Assembly (NCBI RefSeq): GCF_946478835.1
Contig: NZ_CAMLDV010000102.1
Span: forward strand, 1-12,625
Direction: 5' to 3'
Length of the DNA: 12,625 bases
Origin: an uncultured Bdellovibrio sp.
Lineage (GTDB): Bacteria; Bdellovibrionota; Bdellovibrionia; Bdellovibrionales; Bdellovibrionaceae
The notes under the pieces: generated by a model
Told to the model about the DNA's origin: nothing
The model's input: the letters and a program-made list of their open reading frames with translations, nothing else
Database searches by the model: none
Part shown: one piece after another, positions 1-6,912 of the stretch
Numbering within the stretch: position 1 is the stretch's first letter
Layout of the letters: each line of letters starts with the position of its first letter
Made by a program: the position numbers and the translations under genes

Positions 1-330
1 GACAAATATAAAATTGTCTCTCCACAGCTTGGAATCATGAAGCTTCTTCAGATTAATGGTCCCGCAAGTCAAATCTCTTTAGGACAAGACATGCATATCG
101 ACAAAGCGTCGATGGTGAAATTTATTGATGGCCTTGAGAAACAAAAATATGTTCGCCGCGTTCCTGATAAAAATGATCGTCGTATCAAACTTGTAGAGTT
201 AACGGAAAAAGGATTGAAGGATCTTCAGAAACTTGCGCGTATTCGTCAGGAAATCGAAGACGAATTTCTCTCCCCGCTTTCTGCAAAAGAAAAAGAATCT
301 CTTCGCGAGATCGTTTCTAAACTTGTTTGA
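1..330 (+). CDS. MarR-family transcriptional regulator, C-terminal part (5' end outside window)
   Basis: The frame is open from the first base of the window, so the 109 visible residues are the C-terminal two thirds or so of a MarR-type winged-helix repressor (family usually about 140-160 aa). Visible in order: the end of a helix (KYKIVSPQLGIMKLL), the recognition-helix region (residues about 25-50, with ASMVKFIDGLEKQKYV), the beta wing with the family pattern DKNDRRIKLVELTEKG, and a C-terminal dimerisation helix ending SAKEKESLREIVSKLV. MarR proteins bind palindromic operators as dimers and often release DNA on binding small phenolic or toxic compounds; the ligand here cannot be told. An ATG at 37 is internal to the domain and is not the true start. 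The gene ends at TGA 328-330 and is followed by a 260-base gap. The regulated target may lie upstream of the window. Confidence 0.85.
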   Translation, partial: DKYKIVSPQLGIMKLLQINGPASQISLGQDMHIDKASMVKFIDGLEKQKYVRRVPDKNDRRIKLVELTEKGLKDLQKLARIRQEIEDEFLSPLSAKEKESLREIVSKLV

Positions 331-473
331 ACAATTTGCACAGACGGTGGCTGACGATGATGTCACAGCTGTCATGAACCTTGGATTTAAACTTACGCTG
401 CGAAATACAGCGACAAACCCAAGATCCTAAAATTACTCGAGTTTTTCCGATTTCTTTTCTTTAAATCAGTTAA

Positions 474-490
474 GTCGCTAATATTACGAC
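474..490. promoter_or_regulatory. Imperfect inverted repeat overlapping a possible -10 box
   Basis: GTCG-C-TAAT followed directly by ATTACGAC forms an 8-nt inverted repeat with one extra C in the left half. The centre contains TAATAT (479-484), a fair sigma70 -10 hexamer; no good -35 is visible 17 nt upstream. It lies in the 331-592 gap between the marR fragment and the TIGR02147 gene, so it could be an operator/promoter for the latter. Apart from this I see nothing convincing in that gap. Confidence 0.25.
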
Positions 491-592
491 GGCTTTTGTT
501 TATGGAAGTTGCTGGAACGAACCGGAACAAAATGCCTGGGGGCCTTAACTAGAGTGGTGACTCCAGACAAAAACTCCCCTACAACCCGCCCC

Positions 593-1390
593 ATGGCAAA
601 ACATCACTATCGCGATTACATTTTAAAAGAACTTGAGCGCAGACAAAGAAAAAATCCTTCTTACTCACTCAGAGCCTATGCCCGTGATTTGGAAGTTCCC
701 TGCTCTCGCTTGAGCGAAATCATCAACGGAAAAGTGGGACTTTCCGAGTCTCGCGCTATGAATCTCGCAGTGAAATTAAATCTGGCGCCTTCTGAGCGAG
801 AGTTCTTTGTTGATCTTGCTCTTTCTGAACATGCGCGCAGTGCAGTTCTTCGTGATATGGCCTTAAAAAGAGTTCAAGCGCGCGAAGAAGCTTTTGAAAA
901 ATTCGGCGAAGAGGAATTTGCCGTTATCTCTGATTGGTACCACACGGCGATCGCTGAAGTTTTAGGTTTGGATGGTTTTGAAGGGACCCCTGATAACATC
1001 GGAAACCGCTTAGGTCTTTCTATTGAAATCGTTGAAAAAGCTTTAGAGCGTCTTGAAACGGTGAAGCTTATTTCTAAAGTCGGCGACAAATGGGTGCCGA
1101 ACAATAACAATAAATACTCTTCGTCTTATGGCGGATCCTCAGAAGCAGCCCGCAATTACTTCATGCAGATGCAACAAAAAGCAAACGAAGCCATGGACAT
1201 GGGAAATAAAAAACGTTGGGATATGGGATGCACCATGGTTCCAACCAACTTACAAAAAGCCCGTGAGATTTCTAAAAAAATCCGCGAGTTCCGGTTGGAA
1301 ATTATGCAAGAGCTTCAATCCGTGGACACCAAAGACGCTCTCTTTGCTCTTTCTACCAGCTTCTTTGAATTAACAGAAGCTTCCCATTAG
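593..1390 (+). CDS. TIGR02147 family protein (DUF4423 C-terminal domain)
   Basis: A 265-residue cytoplasmic protein. The N-terminal part has the family opening (HYRDYILKELERRQRKNPSYSLRAYARDLEV, residues 5-35) followed by a helix-turn-helix-like stretch (residues about 25-62, CSRLSEIINGKVGLS). The C-terminal DUF4423 part starts near residue 110 (ISDWYHTAIAEVLGL) and includes a second winged-helix-like segment (GNRLGLSIEIVEKALERLETVKLI, 137-160) and the closing helix (REISKKIREFR region, 223-250). TIGR02147 proteins are abundant in Bdellovibrio-like genomes and Fibrobacter; a DNA-binding or regulatory role is inferred from the HTH, not proven. The start at ATG 593 is chosen because the family homology begins there and the length fits (about 270 aa). 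No Shine-Dalgarno precedes it, so GTG 554 or 557 (GGGGG run 11-14 nt upstream) or TTG 509 remain possible; the extra N-terminal residues look non-homologous. Confidence 0.85.
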   Translation: MAKHHYRDYILKELERRQRKNPSYSLRAYARDLEVPCSRLSEIINGKVGLSESRAMNLAVKLNLAPSEREFFVDLALSEHARSAVLRDMALKRVQAREEAFEKFGEEEFAVISDWYHTAIAEVLGLDGFEGTPDNIGNRLGLSIEIVEKALERLETVKLISKVGDKWVPNNNNKYSSSYGGSSEAARNYFMQMQQKANEAMDMGNKKRWDMGCTMVPTNLQKAREISKKIREFRLEIMQELQSVDTKDALFALSTSFFELTEASH

Positions 1391-1398
1391 TAAAATTG

Positions 1399-1438
1399 AT
1401 CGGCATATCAAATCCTTTAATTTTACGCGTATGCCGAT
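1399..1438 (+). terminator. Hairpin downstream of the TIGR02147 gene (possible terminator)
   Basis: ATCGGCATA (1399-1407) pairs perfectly with TATGCCGAT (1430-1438), 9 bp with a 22-nt loop, followed by TTTAT. A competing 7-bp helix, TAAAATT (1391-1397) with AATTTTA (1419-1425), overlaps it. The large loop and short U tract make it a weak intrinsic terminator; it could instead be an operator or a switch-like element in the 84-nt gap before the next gene. Confidence 0.4.
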
Positions 1439-1474
1439 TTTATCGTAAGACCTTCTGCAGACCGGGAGGCTCTT

Positions 1475-2155
1475 ATGAAACTTGTCTTTACGACTCTCAC
1501 AAGCATTCTAATTAGCACATCTGGATTTGCCGCTAGACTTATGCACCATGATCCAGCCTCCATACATGGAATGCTGCTCTTTGGGAAATCACAAGTTTAT
1601 CTTTCTCATCTCCCCATGTTTCATGCACCTCACGACTATCAGGTCCTTTTACAGGCGACTCTCAGCGCTGAGGGACTCAACGCTTACCATGCGAGCCTTA
1701 GAAACTCGAATGAAACGGTCTACACGCTAGTTCCTGAGGCATTTAGCCTACCGGAATTAACAAGCCATCCCGTTCCGTTTAAGGCGCAGATTTACAAAGG
1801 TCATTTTGAAAGAGGTGGTGTTTTAATTGCTGATAATGTGACTGTTGAAATCAAAGTTCTTTATTTCAGAAAGTTTTCTGGCACTGACGTAAAACCTTCT
1901 CAAGGTACTTACATATTATTTGGAAATTCCAAAGAGCAATTTCTAGCTCACGCCATTACAGCGGCTCCTGATTTTGATCAGATTCTAAAGGTGAAGACCG
2001 ACGCAAAGGGTGTCGCTGTATTTAACTTTAAGGATTTATCTAACACGGAACCTTTGCAAGCTTCTCAAACTTTGGAAGTGACTCTGGGAGAGACATCCTG
2101 GCCTGTCGATATTGAATCCAGCCTCTATACGGAATTTGGCGACCTTTCATTTTAA
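1475..2155 (+). CDS. Secreted protein of unknown function, His-rich N-terminal region
   Basis: A 226-residue protein with a Sec signal peptide: Lys at position 2, a hydrophobic stretch from about residue 3 to 17 and a cleavage motif SGFA|A around residues 19-20, so the mature protein is expected in the periplasm or outside. The mature N-terminus is rich in histidine (H24, H25, H31, H45, H50, H53) within MHHDPASIHGMLLFG and VYLSHLPMFHAPHDYQV; the compact HLPMFHAPHDYQ block looks like a conserved functional motif and might bind metal, but that is inference. The rest is beta-rich with no motif I recognise. The start is well supported by GGAGG seven nt upstream of ATG 1475. It is probably a single-gene transcript, flanked by hairpins on both sides. 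No function is assigned. Confidence 0.8.
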   Translation: MKLVFTTLTSILISTSGFAARLMHHDPASIHGMLLFGKSQVYLSHLPMFHAPHDYQVLLQATLSAEGLNAYHASLRNSNETVYTLVPEAFSLPELTSHPVPFKAQIYKGHFERGGVLIADNVTVEIKVLYFRKFSGTDVKPSQGTYILFGNSKEQFLAHAITAAPDFDQILKVKTDAKGVAVFNFKDLSNTEPLQASQTLEVTLGETSWPVDIESSLYTEFGDLSF

Positions 2156-2167
2156 AAAACATACTCT

Positions 2168-2228
2168 GCCACTTGAAAAAGTCCTGCAAGGTTCGTAGAA
2201 TAGACCTTGCAGTGGCGCTGCGTTTTTT
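2168..2228 (+). terminator. Two-part hairpin with T6 tract after the secreted-protein gene
   Basis: CTGCAAGGT (2184-2192) pairs with ACCTTGCAG (2204-2212), a perfect 9-bp stem with an 11-nt loop. GCCACT (2168-2173) can pair with AGTGGC (2211-2216), extending the structure with a left-side bulge. A TTTTTT run follows at 2223-2228, about 7-10 nt after the stem, which is rather far for a textbook terminator. A weak promoter for the methyltransferase (TTGCTG 2227-2232, 19 nt, TATGCT 2252-2257) may follow directly. Confidence 0.45.
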
Positions 2229-2299
2229 GCTGGTGCAAAATTCAAAAAATTTATGCTCCTTTTCGTTCTATGGTTAACGAAGCTTTTTAGGAGTCATAA

Positions 2300-2983
2300 A
2301 TGTCGCAAGACAAACAATTCTCAGACAATCAATCCGGTTACAATCAGTGGTCTTCTTTTTACGATAGCTATCCGAACCCGACGGTGGCCATTGATGAGCT
2401 CTCCTTTCCCCGCTTCTGGCAAACTCTTACGGGGAAAGATATTTTAGAGATCGGCTGCGGCACCGGAAGACACACGCAAAAACTCGTCGCGCAAAACAAT
2501 CGCGTGGTGGGAATTGATATTTCCGAAGGAATGTTGCAAGTCGCCCGCGAGAAAATTCCGCCTGAAAGAGCTCTACTTGTTCATGCTGACTTTATGACTT
2601 ACGACGGATTTCACGAAAATCAATTCGACGCTATCGTCGCAAGTCTCGTAATTGAACACATCCAAGATCTTTCATCTTTCTTTAAAAGAGCAGCGAAGTT
2701 TTTAAAACCCGGTGGCGAGCTGTACCTTTCTGAAATTCACCCCGAAAGAACGGCGCAAGGCGTAGCCGCTCATTTTAAAAATGGAGATCATCAAGAGATC
2801 CATCTAAAAAGCCATCCTCACACCGACGAGGACTTTCAAAGAACCGCCGCTCAAGCCAGCCTTGAAACCGTGAAAAATGAGACCATCTACGGCACGGAAG
2901 AATTCGCGAATATCAACTCCAAATGGACACGCCATCTCGGAAAACCGATGATTGAAATTTGGGTGTTTCGTAAAGGAAGTTAA
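2300..2983 (+). CDS. Class I SAM-dependent methyltransferase
   Basis: A 227-residue cytoplasmic enzyme predicted to transfer a methyl group from S-adenosylmethionine. The N-terminus SGYNQWSSFYDSYPNP (12-27) is typical of the UbiE/BioC-like Methyltransf_11/25 group. Motif I is ILEIGCGTGRHT (48-59), the glycine-rich SAM-binding loop; VVGIDIS (69-75) carries the acidic residue that holds the ribose hydroxyls; ADFMTYD (96-102) fits motif II; DAIVASLVIEHI (110-121) is post-motif II; and FLKPGGELYLSEIHPE (134-149) is motif III. The C-terminal part (about 150-227), with many His and acidic residues, probably forms the substrate side. Substrate is unknown: a small molecule or quinone-like compound is as likely as anything. 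The start ATG 2300 has AGGAG about 8 nt upstream. Nothing in the neighbourhood identifies a pathway; the gene ends just before a strong terminator. Confidence 0.88.
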   Translation: MSQDKQFSDNQSGYNQWSSFYDSYPNPTVAIDELSFPRFWQTLTGKDILEIGCGTGRHTQKLVAQNNRVVGIDISEGMLQVAREKIPPERALLVHADFMTYDGFHENQFDAIVASLVIEHIQDLSSFFKRAAKFLKPGGELYLSEIHPERTAQGVAAHFKNGDHQEIHLKSHPHTDEDFQRTAAQASLETVKNETIYGTEEFANINSKWTRHLGKPMIEIWVFRKGS

Positions 2984-3004
2984 AACGAAGATGCCTTAAA
3001 ACGC

Positions 3005-3029
3005 AAAAACCGCCCATGAGGCGGTTTTT
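3005..3029. terminator. Bidirectional intrinsic terminator between methyltransferase and tRNA-Gly
   Basis: AAAAACCGCC (3005-3014) and GGCGGTTTTT (3020-3029) form a 10-bp stem, GC-rich at the loop end, with a CATGA loop and flanking A and T runs, so it has U tracts in both directions. It lies between the stop of the plus-strand methyltransferase and the 3' end of the minus-strand tRNA and can terminate both. Confidence 0.88.
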
Positions 3030-3052
3030 AATTCGGTCTTCGAGGAAAAATT

Positions 3053-3128
3053 TGGAGCGGGAGACGGGGCTCAAACCCGCGACCTATGCCTTGGCAAGGC
3101 ATCGCTCTATCAACTGAGCTACTCCCGC
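3053..3128 (-). tRNA. tRNA-Gly (anticodon GCC), CCA encoded
   Basis: Read on the minus strand, a complete 76-nt cloverleaf is visible: acceptor arms GCGGGAG (from 3128) and CTCCCGC, D arm GCTC...GAGC, anticodon stem ATGCC/GGCAT around loop TTGCCAA with anticodon GCC, T arm GCGGG-TTTGAGC-CCCGT, discriminator T and an encoded CCA at 3055-3053. GCC reads the glycine codons GGC and GGU. It has a clear promoter upstream and shares a terminator with the convergent methyltransferase gene. Confidence 0.97.
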
Positions 3129-3144
3129 GCTCGAAGAGAAACCA

Positions 3145-3173
3145 AAATTACAGTTGCCACAGGATATTGTCAA
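3145..3173 (-). promoter_or_regulatory. Sigma70-type promoter of tRNA-Gly
   Basis: On the minus strand TTGACA (3173-3168, perfect -35), a 17-nt spacer and TAATTT (3150-3145, -10) are ideally spaced. Transcription would start near 3138, giving a leader of about 10 nt before the mature tRNA 5' end at 3128. The promoter sits just upstream of, and divergent to, the small membrane-protein ORF at 3192. Confidence 0.8.
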
Positions 3174-3191
3174 CGGGTAAAAATCAAAAAA

Positions 3192-3338
3192 ATGAAGGCT
3201 TTACTGTACAGTCGCATCAAAAAATGGATGATTTTCGCTTTAATAGGCTGCCTTGCTTATTTTGTAGGCTACATTTGGGGTCAACAAAACCTCAAAGGCT
3301 CTTCAAATCCCCCTACGCCGACCCTGCAGTCTAAATAG
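3192..3338 (+). CDS. Small membrane protein (48 aa), hypothetical
   Basis: An uncalled short ORF, ATG 3192 to TAG 3336-3338, encoding 48 residues: a basic N-terminus (MKALLYSRIKKW), one hydrophobic helix of about 20 residues (MIFALIGCLAYFVGYIWG, residues 13-30) and a short polar Pro/Ser-rich tail ending NPPTPTLQSK. By the positive-inside rule it is a single-pass inner membrane protein with the C-terminus outside, or a signal-anchor. No Cys-based lipobox is convincing (GCLAY lies mid-helix). The Shine-Dalgarno is weak (CGGG about 14 nt upstream). The coherent charge/hydrophobic/polar layout and correct placement between a divergent promoter and the next gene argue for a real gene, but its size limits confidence. 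The rest of the gap to 3462 shows nothing beyond a possible leader for the next gene. Confidence 0.5.
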   Translation: MKALLYSRIKKWMIFALIGCLAYFVGYIWGQQNLKGSSNPPTPTLQSK

Positions 3339-3462
3339 AAGTCATCTCCTGCAGCTCCGCTTCACGAATTCTTCCTAACAGAATCTCCATCTATCTTAAC
3401 GTAAAGAAACATGACTCTGTGGTCTTATGAGCTAAAACGACTTTCCATTACAAGGAGAAGTC

Positions 3463-3993
3463 ATGGTTTTAAAAGTCGGCATTGCCGTCTGCGTTTTTGG
3501 TTTTCTTGCGTCCTTTGCTTTCGCTTCTACATTTGAAAACATGGAGGGAACTTATAAGATTCTTTCTTGCAATAACGAGAGCGACTCCCCCTCCCGCGAA
3601 GATCGTGATCTTTGCGAATACACTCAGCTCACTGTTCACCCGAGTTCTTACGCAACCGTGATTTATTTTTCAGAGAATAAAAACTCGCAGTTTGTGCGCG
3701 CCTTTGGACTTCCGAAAAACATGCGCGATATTCCTAATGGCAGATACAGTGAAAGCGCCGACACATTTGCGTCGTATACCAATACGACAAGAAATTCCGG
3801 CGAGATTTTTATATTAAGAAAAACGGGCCCGGATCTTTTTCATTTTTCTATGCACCGTCGCTCCAGCCTTTCTAAAACTCTGGATGTTTTTGAAATCGAA
3901 CTGCAAAGAGTCTCTCGCAAATCAAATCCTCTGCCGCCTCCGCCACCCACCGACGATGAGGGCGATCCCTGTGGCGAGACCGACCATGATTAA
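3463..3993 (+). CDS. Small secreted protein of unknown function, proline-rich acidic tail
   Basis: A 176-residue protein with a Sec signal peptide (MVLKVGIAVCVFGFLASFAFA, cut after A21, with a Ser next). The mature part (residues 22-150) alternates short hydrophobic and polar segments and looks beta-rich; it begins FENMEGTYKILSCN, a GTY opening reminiscent of lipocalin-like folds, but this is only an impression. C36 and C51 could form a disulfide. The tail has five prolines in a row (about 157-163) followed by acidic residues and a Cys (DDEGDPCGETDHD), likely unstructured. The start at ATG 3463 has AAGGAG about 7 nt upstream. Its stop TAA (3991-3993) overlaps, tail to tail, the stop of the opposite-strand permease gene, with no terminator in between. 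Function unknown. Confidence 0.8.
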   Translation: MVLKVGIAVCVFGFLASFAFASTFENMEGTYKILSCNNESDSPSREDRDLCEYTQLTVHPSSYATVIYFSENKNSQFVRAFGLPKNMRDIPNGRYSESADTFASYTNTTRNSGEIFILRKTGPDLFHFSMHRRSSLSKTLDVFEIELQRVSRKSNPLPPPPPTDDEGDPCGETDHD

Positions 3994-5069
3994 GACAACG
4001 TCGTTTTAAATCTTTGCCAACTTGCTGTGATGGCGATCGTTGCCATGGCAGCAAGAATAAGCAAATTAAAGATGATCAATCGAGCATCGCCGCCTTTAAG
4101 CATTATGTTGCGCAGAAGCTCAATAAAATACGTTAACGGATTGATGTAAGAAAAAATCCGCATGGCCCAAGGCATGTTCTCAATAGGAAAGACCAGTCCC
4201 GAAAGTAAAACCGACGGGAAGAGATACAAAAATCCTCCCATCATTGATTGCTGCTGATTCTTGGCGATCGTGGAAATAAATAAACCAATTCCCACCGTAC
4301 AACAGACAAAAACAAAGGACGACAAAAGAAGAACCAGCAGACTTCCTCGCAGAGGCATTCCAAAAAGAGCCATTGCCACGCCGACAATCAAGGGAATATT
4401 ACTCATACCTAACAGAACGAACGGAATGGTCTTACCTAGAATCACTTCCTCAGGCTTCACTGGAGCCGCTATCAAAGTTTCAAAAGTGCCAAGTTCTTTT
4501 TCCTTCGTGATTGACATGCTGGTTAAAAGAATCGTGATTAAACAAACAAGCAAACTCATCACACCAGGCACTAGGAACAAAGCCGTTCGTAAAGCAGGGT
4601 TATAAAGAACACGCACGTCAAATTGCACCGGAGGATTTTGTGGATACAGTGAGCGCACGATGCTTAAAAAATATCGCTCAACACTCTGCCCGCGCGTTAC
4701 GTTCGTCGCATTAACTAAAAGCTGCACTCTTCCTTCACCGCGCCCTAAGCTTTTATCCAATCCTTCTGATGGCGCCACCAAGACTGCATCAGCTTCCCCT
4801 GACTTCACCTGCTCATAGGGATCGTTGGATGTCACCTTAGCGGGAATAAACCACCCAGAGGCCAGAGCTTTGCGATGAAGCTCTTGCAAAGATACATCTG
4901 TGGGTGCGCCAAAGACGCTGAGGCGAATGTTTTTGGCTTCCGTTGATAAAGCCACCCCAAAGATCGTCAATTGCACGCAAGGTGCGATAAAGAGCAACAA
5001 CCGCATTCGTGGATCGCGCAAAGTCTGACGAAATTCTTTTCTGATAAAACCTAGCAGCGTTTTTATCAT
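3990..5069 (-). CDS. ABC-2 type transporter permease, YbhR-like (second permease)
   Basis: A 359-residue inner-membrane subunit of an ABC exporter, of the ABC2_membrane_3 type. It opens with the short amphipathic segment LLGFIRKEFRQTLRDPRMRLL that precedes TM1 (about 23-41), then a large extracytoplasmic domain (about 42-165, ending in LYNPALR), then five helices at about 166-187, 215-236, 242-268, 276-296 and 332-350. The cytoplasmic stretch KEKELGTFETLIAAPVKPEEVILGK (189-213) is the family coupling region that contacts the ATPase, and GLVFPIENMPW (291-301) is also typical. It is the last gene of the five-gene operon, its ATG overlapping the TGA of the previous permease by 4 nt, matching the order in E. 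coli ybhG-F-S-R. It probably pairs with the other permease as a heterodimer. Cargo unknown; E. coli YbhFSR is linked to drug and cation efflux. Confidence 0.9.
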   Translation of the reverse strand: MIKTLLGFIRKEFRQTLRDPRMRLLLFIAPCVQLTIFGVALSTEAKNIRLSVFGAPTDVSLQELHRKALASGWFIPAKVTSNDPYEQVKSGEADAVLVAPSEGLDKSLGRGEGRVQLLVNATNVTRGQSVERYFLSIVRSLYPQNPPVQFDVRVLYNPALRTALFLVPGVMSLLVCLITILLTSMSITKEKELGTFETLIAAPVKPEEVILGKTIPFVLLGMSNIPLIVGVAMALFGMPLRGSLLVLLLSSFVFVCCTVGIGLFISTIAKNQQQSMMGGFLYLFPSVLLSGLVFPIENMPWAMRIFSYINPLTYFIELLRNIMLKGGDARLIIFNLLILAAMATIAITASWQRFKTTLS

Positions 5070-6172
5070 GGCTCGACATCCTTTTTAAATTTCTTGGTAG
5101 CAAGGAAGATCATTAAAACAAACAAAGCACAGAGAGCCAAAAATGACGGCAGAATATCTAAAAAACTCGCTCCTTGTAAAAAGAGCTCGCGACTGATTTT
5201 GATAAACCAGCGCGCTGGCAAGAGCATCGTGAAATAATAAAAAAAGCTCGGCATGTGTTCGACAGGAAAAATAAATCCTGAAAGAAGAATTGTCGGCAGA
5301 AGCCCCGAGAGCATGGCAAACTGCATACTGAGTTGCTGTTTTCTGGTAACGACGGAAATCAAAAGACCTTGCGCCAAATAAGTACTAAGAAAAATCAAAC
5401 AAGCCACAAGATAAACTAAGAAATTTCCGCGAAAGGGAACCGAGAAAACCAACTGCGACATGATAAAAACAAAAAACACCGCGATGATGCCCATCACAGA
5501 ATAAGGCAAAAGTTTTCCAAGAATGATTTCAACAGGACGAACCGGAGTCGACAGAAGCAACTCCATCGACCCATTTTCCCATTCACGCGCGACCGTCAGC
5601 GCGGTGAGCAGAATAGAAAGAATCGCGATGATGGCGGCAGCCAACCCAGGCACGACGAACCATCGACTGTTCAGCTCCGGATTAAAAAGAAAACGCGTGT
5701 GCACCTGAACAGGCTCACGAAAACTTCCGAATTCTTTTTCAATCAGTTTTTTCTGAATGCCTCCGAGATATCCGACAATCGACGCCGCAGAGGAGTTATC
5801 AGAACCATCAATTAAAATCTGCACGGAACTTTGCGAAAAAGGTTTGATATCCTGATTGTAGGTCGGAGGAATCACTAAGGCCGCGTGCGACCTTCCTTCA
5901 TCCAAAGCTTGAATGGCTAAGGCAGGACTCATCACAGCATTGGAGTGAAAATATCCTGAACTTGTAAAAGCCTTCTGTAAATCCCAAGAGTTTTGCGTTT
6001 TATTTCCATCAAAAACCGCAAGCCCGATGCGCTCCATATTAAATTCGATAGCAAAACCAAAAAAAAGCACCATAACAACGGGCATTCCCAATGCTAAGGC
6101 CACCGTGAATGGATCTCTCACGATATGAAAGACTTCTTTTTTAGCTATAGCCACGATGGAGCGAAATCTCAT
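5066..6172 (-). CDS. ABC-2 type transporter permease, YbhS-like (first permease)
   Basis: A 368-residue inner-membrane subunit with the same layout as its neighbour: amphipathic start SIVAIAKKEVFHIVRDPFTVA, TM1 about 23-43, extracytoplasmic domain about 44-170 ending in FLFNPELNSRWFVVPG, and helices at about 172-193, 220-243, 250-275, 282-303 and 338-358. The coupling region REWENGSMELLLSTPVRPVEIILGK (196-220) and SGFIFPVEHMP (298-308) are ABC2_membrane_3 hallmarks. REWENG and the FNP motif point to the YbhS side of the pair. The start at 6172 overlaps the ATPase stop in ATGA and has a strong GGAGG upstream, so the two genes are translationally coupled. It presumably forms the pore with the downstream permease. 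Confidence 0.9.
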   Translation of the reverse strand: MRFRSIVAIAKKEVFHIVRDPFTVALALGMPVVMVLFFGFAIEFNMERIGLAVFDGNKTQNSWDLQKAFTSSGYFHSNAVMSPALAIQALDEGRSHAALVIPPTYNQDIKPFSQSSVQILIDGSDNSSAASIVGYLGGIQKKLIEKEFGSFREPVQVHTRFLFNPELNSRWFVVPGLAAAIIAILSILLTALTVAREWENGSMELLLSTPVRPVEIILGKLLPYSVMGIIAVFFVFIMSQLVFSVPFRGNFLVYLVACLIFLSTYLAQGLLISVVTRKQQLSMQFAMLSGLLPTILLSGFIFPVEHMPSFFYYFTMLLPARWFIKISRELFLQGASFLDILPSFLALCALFVLMIFLATKKFKKDVEP

Positions 6173-6912
6173 TCTTTCCCCTCCACCTGATATATAAAAA
6201 CATCTTCCAAGGTCACATCTTCAGGATCTTTATCCGGAAAACTGTTTTTCTTTAAGTTGAGTGGAGAATCCAACGCAATCAACTCACCAGAACGAAGAAG
6301 CGCAATGCGCTCACAATGTTCGGCTTCATCCATATAGTGAGTCGTAACAAAAACGGTTTTCCCTTCATCGGCAAGTTCCTGAATCAAATCCCAAAATCTT
6401 TTTCGATAAGCAGGGCTCACACCTGCGGTCGGTTCATCAAGAAAAACCAATTCAGGATCATGCAGAACCGAAGCCACAAGACTGACTTGTTGTTTGACTC
6501 CACCGGGAATATCGCGCACTAAAACATCTTCGGATTCTTTAAAGCGAATGAATTGTAATAATTTTTCTTTTTGTTCTTTGAATTTCTTATCGTCGATTTT
6601 TCTTAAAGAGGCTGTGAATGCCAGGTTTTCTTTCACGGTTAAATCGTCATACAAAGTGAACTTTTGCGACATATAACCGACTTTTTGTTTCACGGCGAAG
6701 GCGTCCGACAAAACGTCAATATCGCAAATTCGGGCCGTTCCATGTGACGGCAATAAGAGCCCGCACAGCACCCGGATGGTCGTGGTCTTCCCCGCTCCAT
6801 TGGCTCCTAAAAATCCAAAAATCTCGCCTTTTTCTACGCTGAAGGAAATATTGTTCACAGCATAGTAGTCGCCAAACTTCACTGATAATTCTTTAACATC
6901 CACGACTTTCAT
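6169..6912 (-). CDS. ABC transporter ATPase, equivalent of the C-terminal half of YbhF
   Basis: A 247-residue nucleotide-binding subunit. Walker A is GANGAGKTT (36-44), Q-loop YMSQKF (Q83), Walker B LVFLDEP (D159, catalytic E160) and the H-loop TTHYMDEA (H192) are intact. The signature is degenerate: IPGGVKQQ (135-142) instead of LSGGxxQ. The D-loop reads AGVSP, with Ser166 where Asp is usual. In an ABC dimer the signature acts on the partner's nucleotide, so this subunit supplies a good Walker A/B/H set but a poor signature to its partner. The family comparison, from memory, is that E. coli YbhF carries the same kind of altered signature in its C-terminal half. Start ATG 6912 overlaps the upstream stop by 4 nt, with TTGGAG about 7 nt upstream. 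Confidence 0.9.
   Translation of the reverse strand: MKVVDVKELSVKFGDYYAVNNISFSVEKGEIFGFLGANGAGKTTTIRVLCGLLLPSHGTARICDIDVLSDAFAVKQKVGYMSQKFTLYDDLTVKENLAFTASLRKIDDKKFKEQKEKLLQFIRFKESEDVLVRDIPGGVKQQVSLVASVLHDPELVFLDEPTAGVSPAYRKRFWDLIQELADEGKTVFVTTHYMDEAEHCERIALLRSGELIALDSPLNLKKNSFPDKDPEDVTLEDVFIYQVEGKE

Noticed and set aside
502..552. A 16-codon ORF (MEVAGTNRNKMPGGLN) upstream of the TIGR02147 gene that could be a leader peptide
   Set aside because: No ribosome binding site, no runs of one amino acid, and no attenuator-type hairpin between it and 593.
3086..3334. An 82-codon plus-strand frame running through the tRNA-Gly
   Set aside because: It crosses the tRNA antisense and is in a different frame from the coherent 48-residue membrane ORF.
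3439..3462. Inverted repeat GACTT/AAGTC enclosing the ribosome binding site of the gene at 3463
   Set aside because: Only 5 bp with a 14-nt loop; too weak to expect an effect.
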